Assembly: GCA_937967425.1 (NCBI GenBank)
Contig: CALBST010000114.1
Location: 1-13,494, forward strand
Reading direction: 5' to 3'
DNA from: an uncultured Caulobacteraceae bacterium
GTDB taxonomy: Bacteria > Pseudomonadota > Alphaproteobacteria > Caulobacterales > TH1-2
Length of the DNA stretch: 13,494 bases
Part shown: piece by piece, positions 13,053-13,494 of the stretch
Position numbering within the stretch: position 1 is the stretch's first letter
Layout of the letters: every line of letters begins with the position of its first letter
The notes under the pieces: generated by a model
What the model was told of the DNA's origin: nothing
The model's database searches: none
What the model saw: the letters and a program-made list of their open reading frames with translations, nothing else
Translations under genes and position numbers: made by a program

Positions 13053-13494
13053 ATGTCGCGAATCAATGCGCAGGCTTTTGACGATTTGAACGCGGAGCAG
13101 CGTGCTGCGGTTGAGCATGGGCTTGAGCCGTTGCTTGTGATTGCGGGCGCGGGGTCGGGGAAGACGAAGACGTTGTCGTGCCGGGTTGCGCATTTGGTTG
13201 CGCAGGGCGCTGACCCTTCGCGGATTTTGTTGCTGACGTTTTCGCGGCGCGCGGCGAGCGAGATGATTGCGCGCGTTGGGAAGGCGCTTGCTCAAATTTC
13301 AAAATGCGGTGGTTCACCCCGCCCCCTGCCCCCTCCCCTCGGAGGGGAGGGGGTTAGCATTCCGTGGGCGGGGACGTTTCACGCGATTGGCGCGCGGCTG
13401 TTGCGCGAATTGGCGCCGGTGATTGGCATCGATCCGGAGTTCACGATCCACGATCGCAGCGATAGCGCCGATCTGATGGGCATGGTGCGCCAGG
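13053..13494 (+). CDS. UvrD/Rep-type superfamily 1 DNA helicase, N-terminal part (runs off the window)
   Basis: The first 147 residues of an ATP-dependent 3'-5' DNA helicase of the UvrD/PcrA/Rep group, used in repair and replication restart. Visible motifs are the Q-motif LNAEQRAAV (12-20), Walker A AGAGSGKT (31-38), motif Ia LTFSRRAASEM (61-71) and AGTFHAIGARLLRE (106-119). Between the last two lies an unusual Pro/Gly-rich insert (about 85-101, GGSPRPLPPPLGGEG) encoded by a palindromic repeat that keeps the frame. ATG 13053 is the only reasonable ATG. An AAAGGTG element lies 20 bases upstream, farther than normal, so the start is moderately sure. The rest of the gene lies beyond the window, so its exact subgroup is open. 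Confidence 0.9.
   Translation, partial: MSRINAQAFDDLNAEQRAAVEHGLEPLLVIAGAGSGKTKTLSCRVAHLVAQGADPSRILLLTFSRRAASEMIARVGKALAQISKCGGSPRPLPPPLGGEGVSIPWAGTFHAIGARLLRELAPVIGIDPEFTIHDRSDSADLMGMVRQ
13305..13357 (+). repeat. Palindromic repeat inserted in frame in the helicase gene
   Basis: The core is a perfect 11-bp stem, CCCCCTCCCCT (13329-13339) and AGGGGAGGGGG (13343-13353), with a 3-base loop. The flanks are C-rich (CACCCCGCCCCCTG) and unlike the rest of the gene. The outer borders are estimated from where helicase-like sequence stops and resumes. No stop codon is introduced. Confidence 0.7.

Noticed and set aside
12993..13295. N-terminal extension of the 109-residue gene
   Set aside because: It is the antisense of the helicase Walker A region and is very Arg/Gln-rich.

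Overview
The window reads as a GC-rich alphaproteobacterial chromosome segment. Gene types and motif style fit the Caulobacterales/Hyphomonadaceae area, but no rRNA or marker gene settles the genus, so the taxonomy is inference. Most of it is dense housekeeping sequence. The stretch at about 11.3-13.05 kb looks more accessory.

Left part (1-970): the 3' end of cytochrome bd oxidase subunit II (cydB) overlaps a 50-codon DUF2474 membrane peptide. A pair of inverted REP-like elements separates them from a convergent pterin-4a-carbinolamine dehydratase gene. From 970 back to about 7.6 kb nearly everything is on the minus strand. In transcription order this run is: NDH-2 NADH dehydrogenase, an unknown membrane protein, tRNA-Ala(CGC) with a clear promoter, YggT, a DUF167 (YggU) protein apparently starting at CTG inside the yggT stop, folD, an APC-family amino acid permease with an intrinsic terminator, an unrecognised Arg-rich small protein, and the dehydratase. 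Palindromic repeats sit in several gaps (559-655, 4475-4560, 5231-5309, 7691-7839).

Right part: a YheS-like ABC-F ATPase and a GGDEF diguanylate cyclase lie on the plus strand. The cyclase ends in a 4-base overlap with a convergent VOC/glyoxalase-family gene. Upstream of the VOC gene is a small winged-helix regulator, divergent from a hypothetical gene across a palindrome-rich gap. Then come a minus-strand hypothetical gene and, at the right edge, the start of a UvrD/Rep-type helicase.

Two observations stand out. First, a 41-bp imperfect direct repeat (11313-11353 and 12628-12668, 36/41 identical) brackets the regulator and one hypothetical gene. The distal copy is a broken start of the VOC gene, still in ATGA overlap with the stop of the neighbouring hypothetical gene. 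This suggests that a roughly 1.3-kb module was inserted into an older two-gene operon. Second, the helicase reading frame is interrupted in frame by a palindromic repeat (core 13329-13353) encoding a Pro/Gly-rich loop, reminiscent of Rickettsia palindromic elements. No CRISPR array, transposase or complete mobile element was seen.
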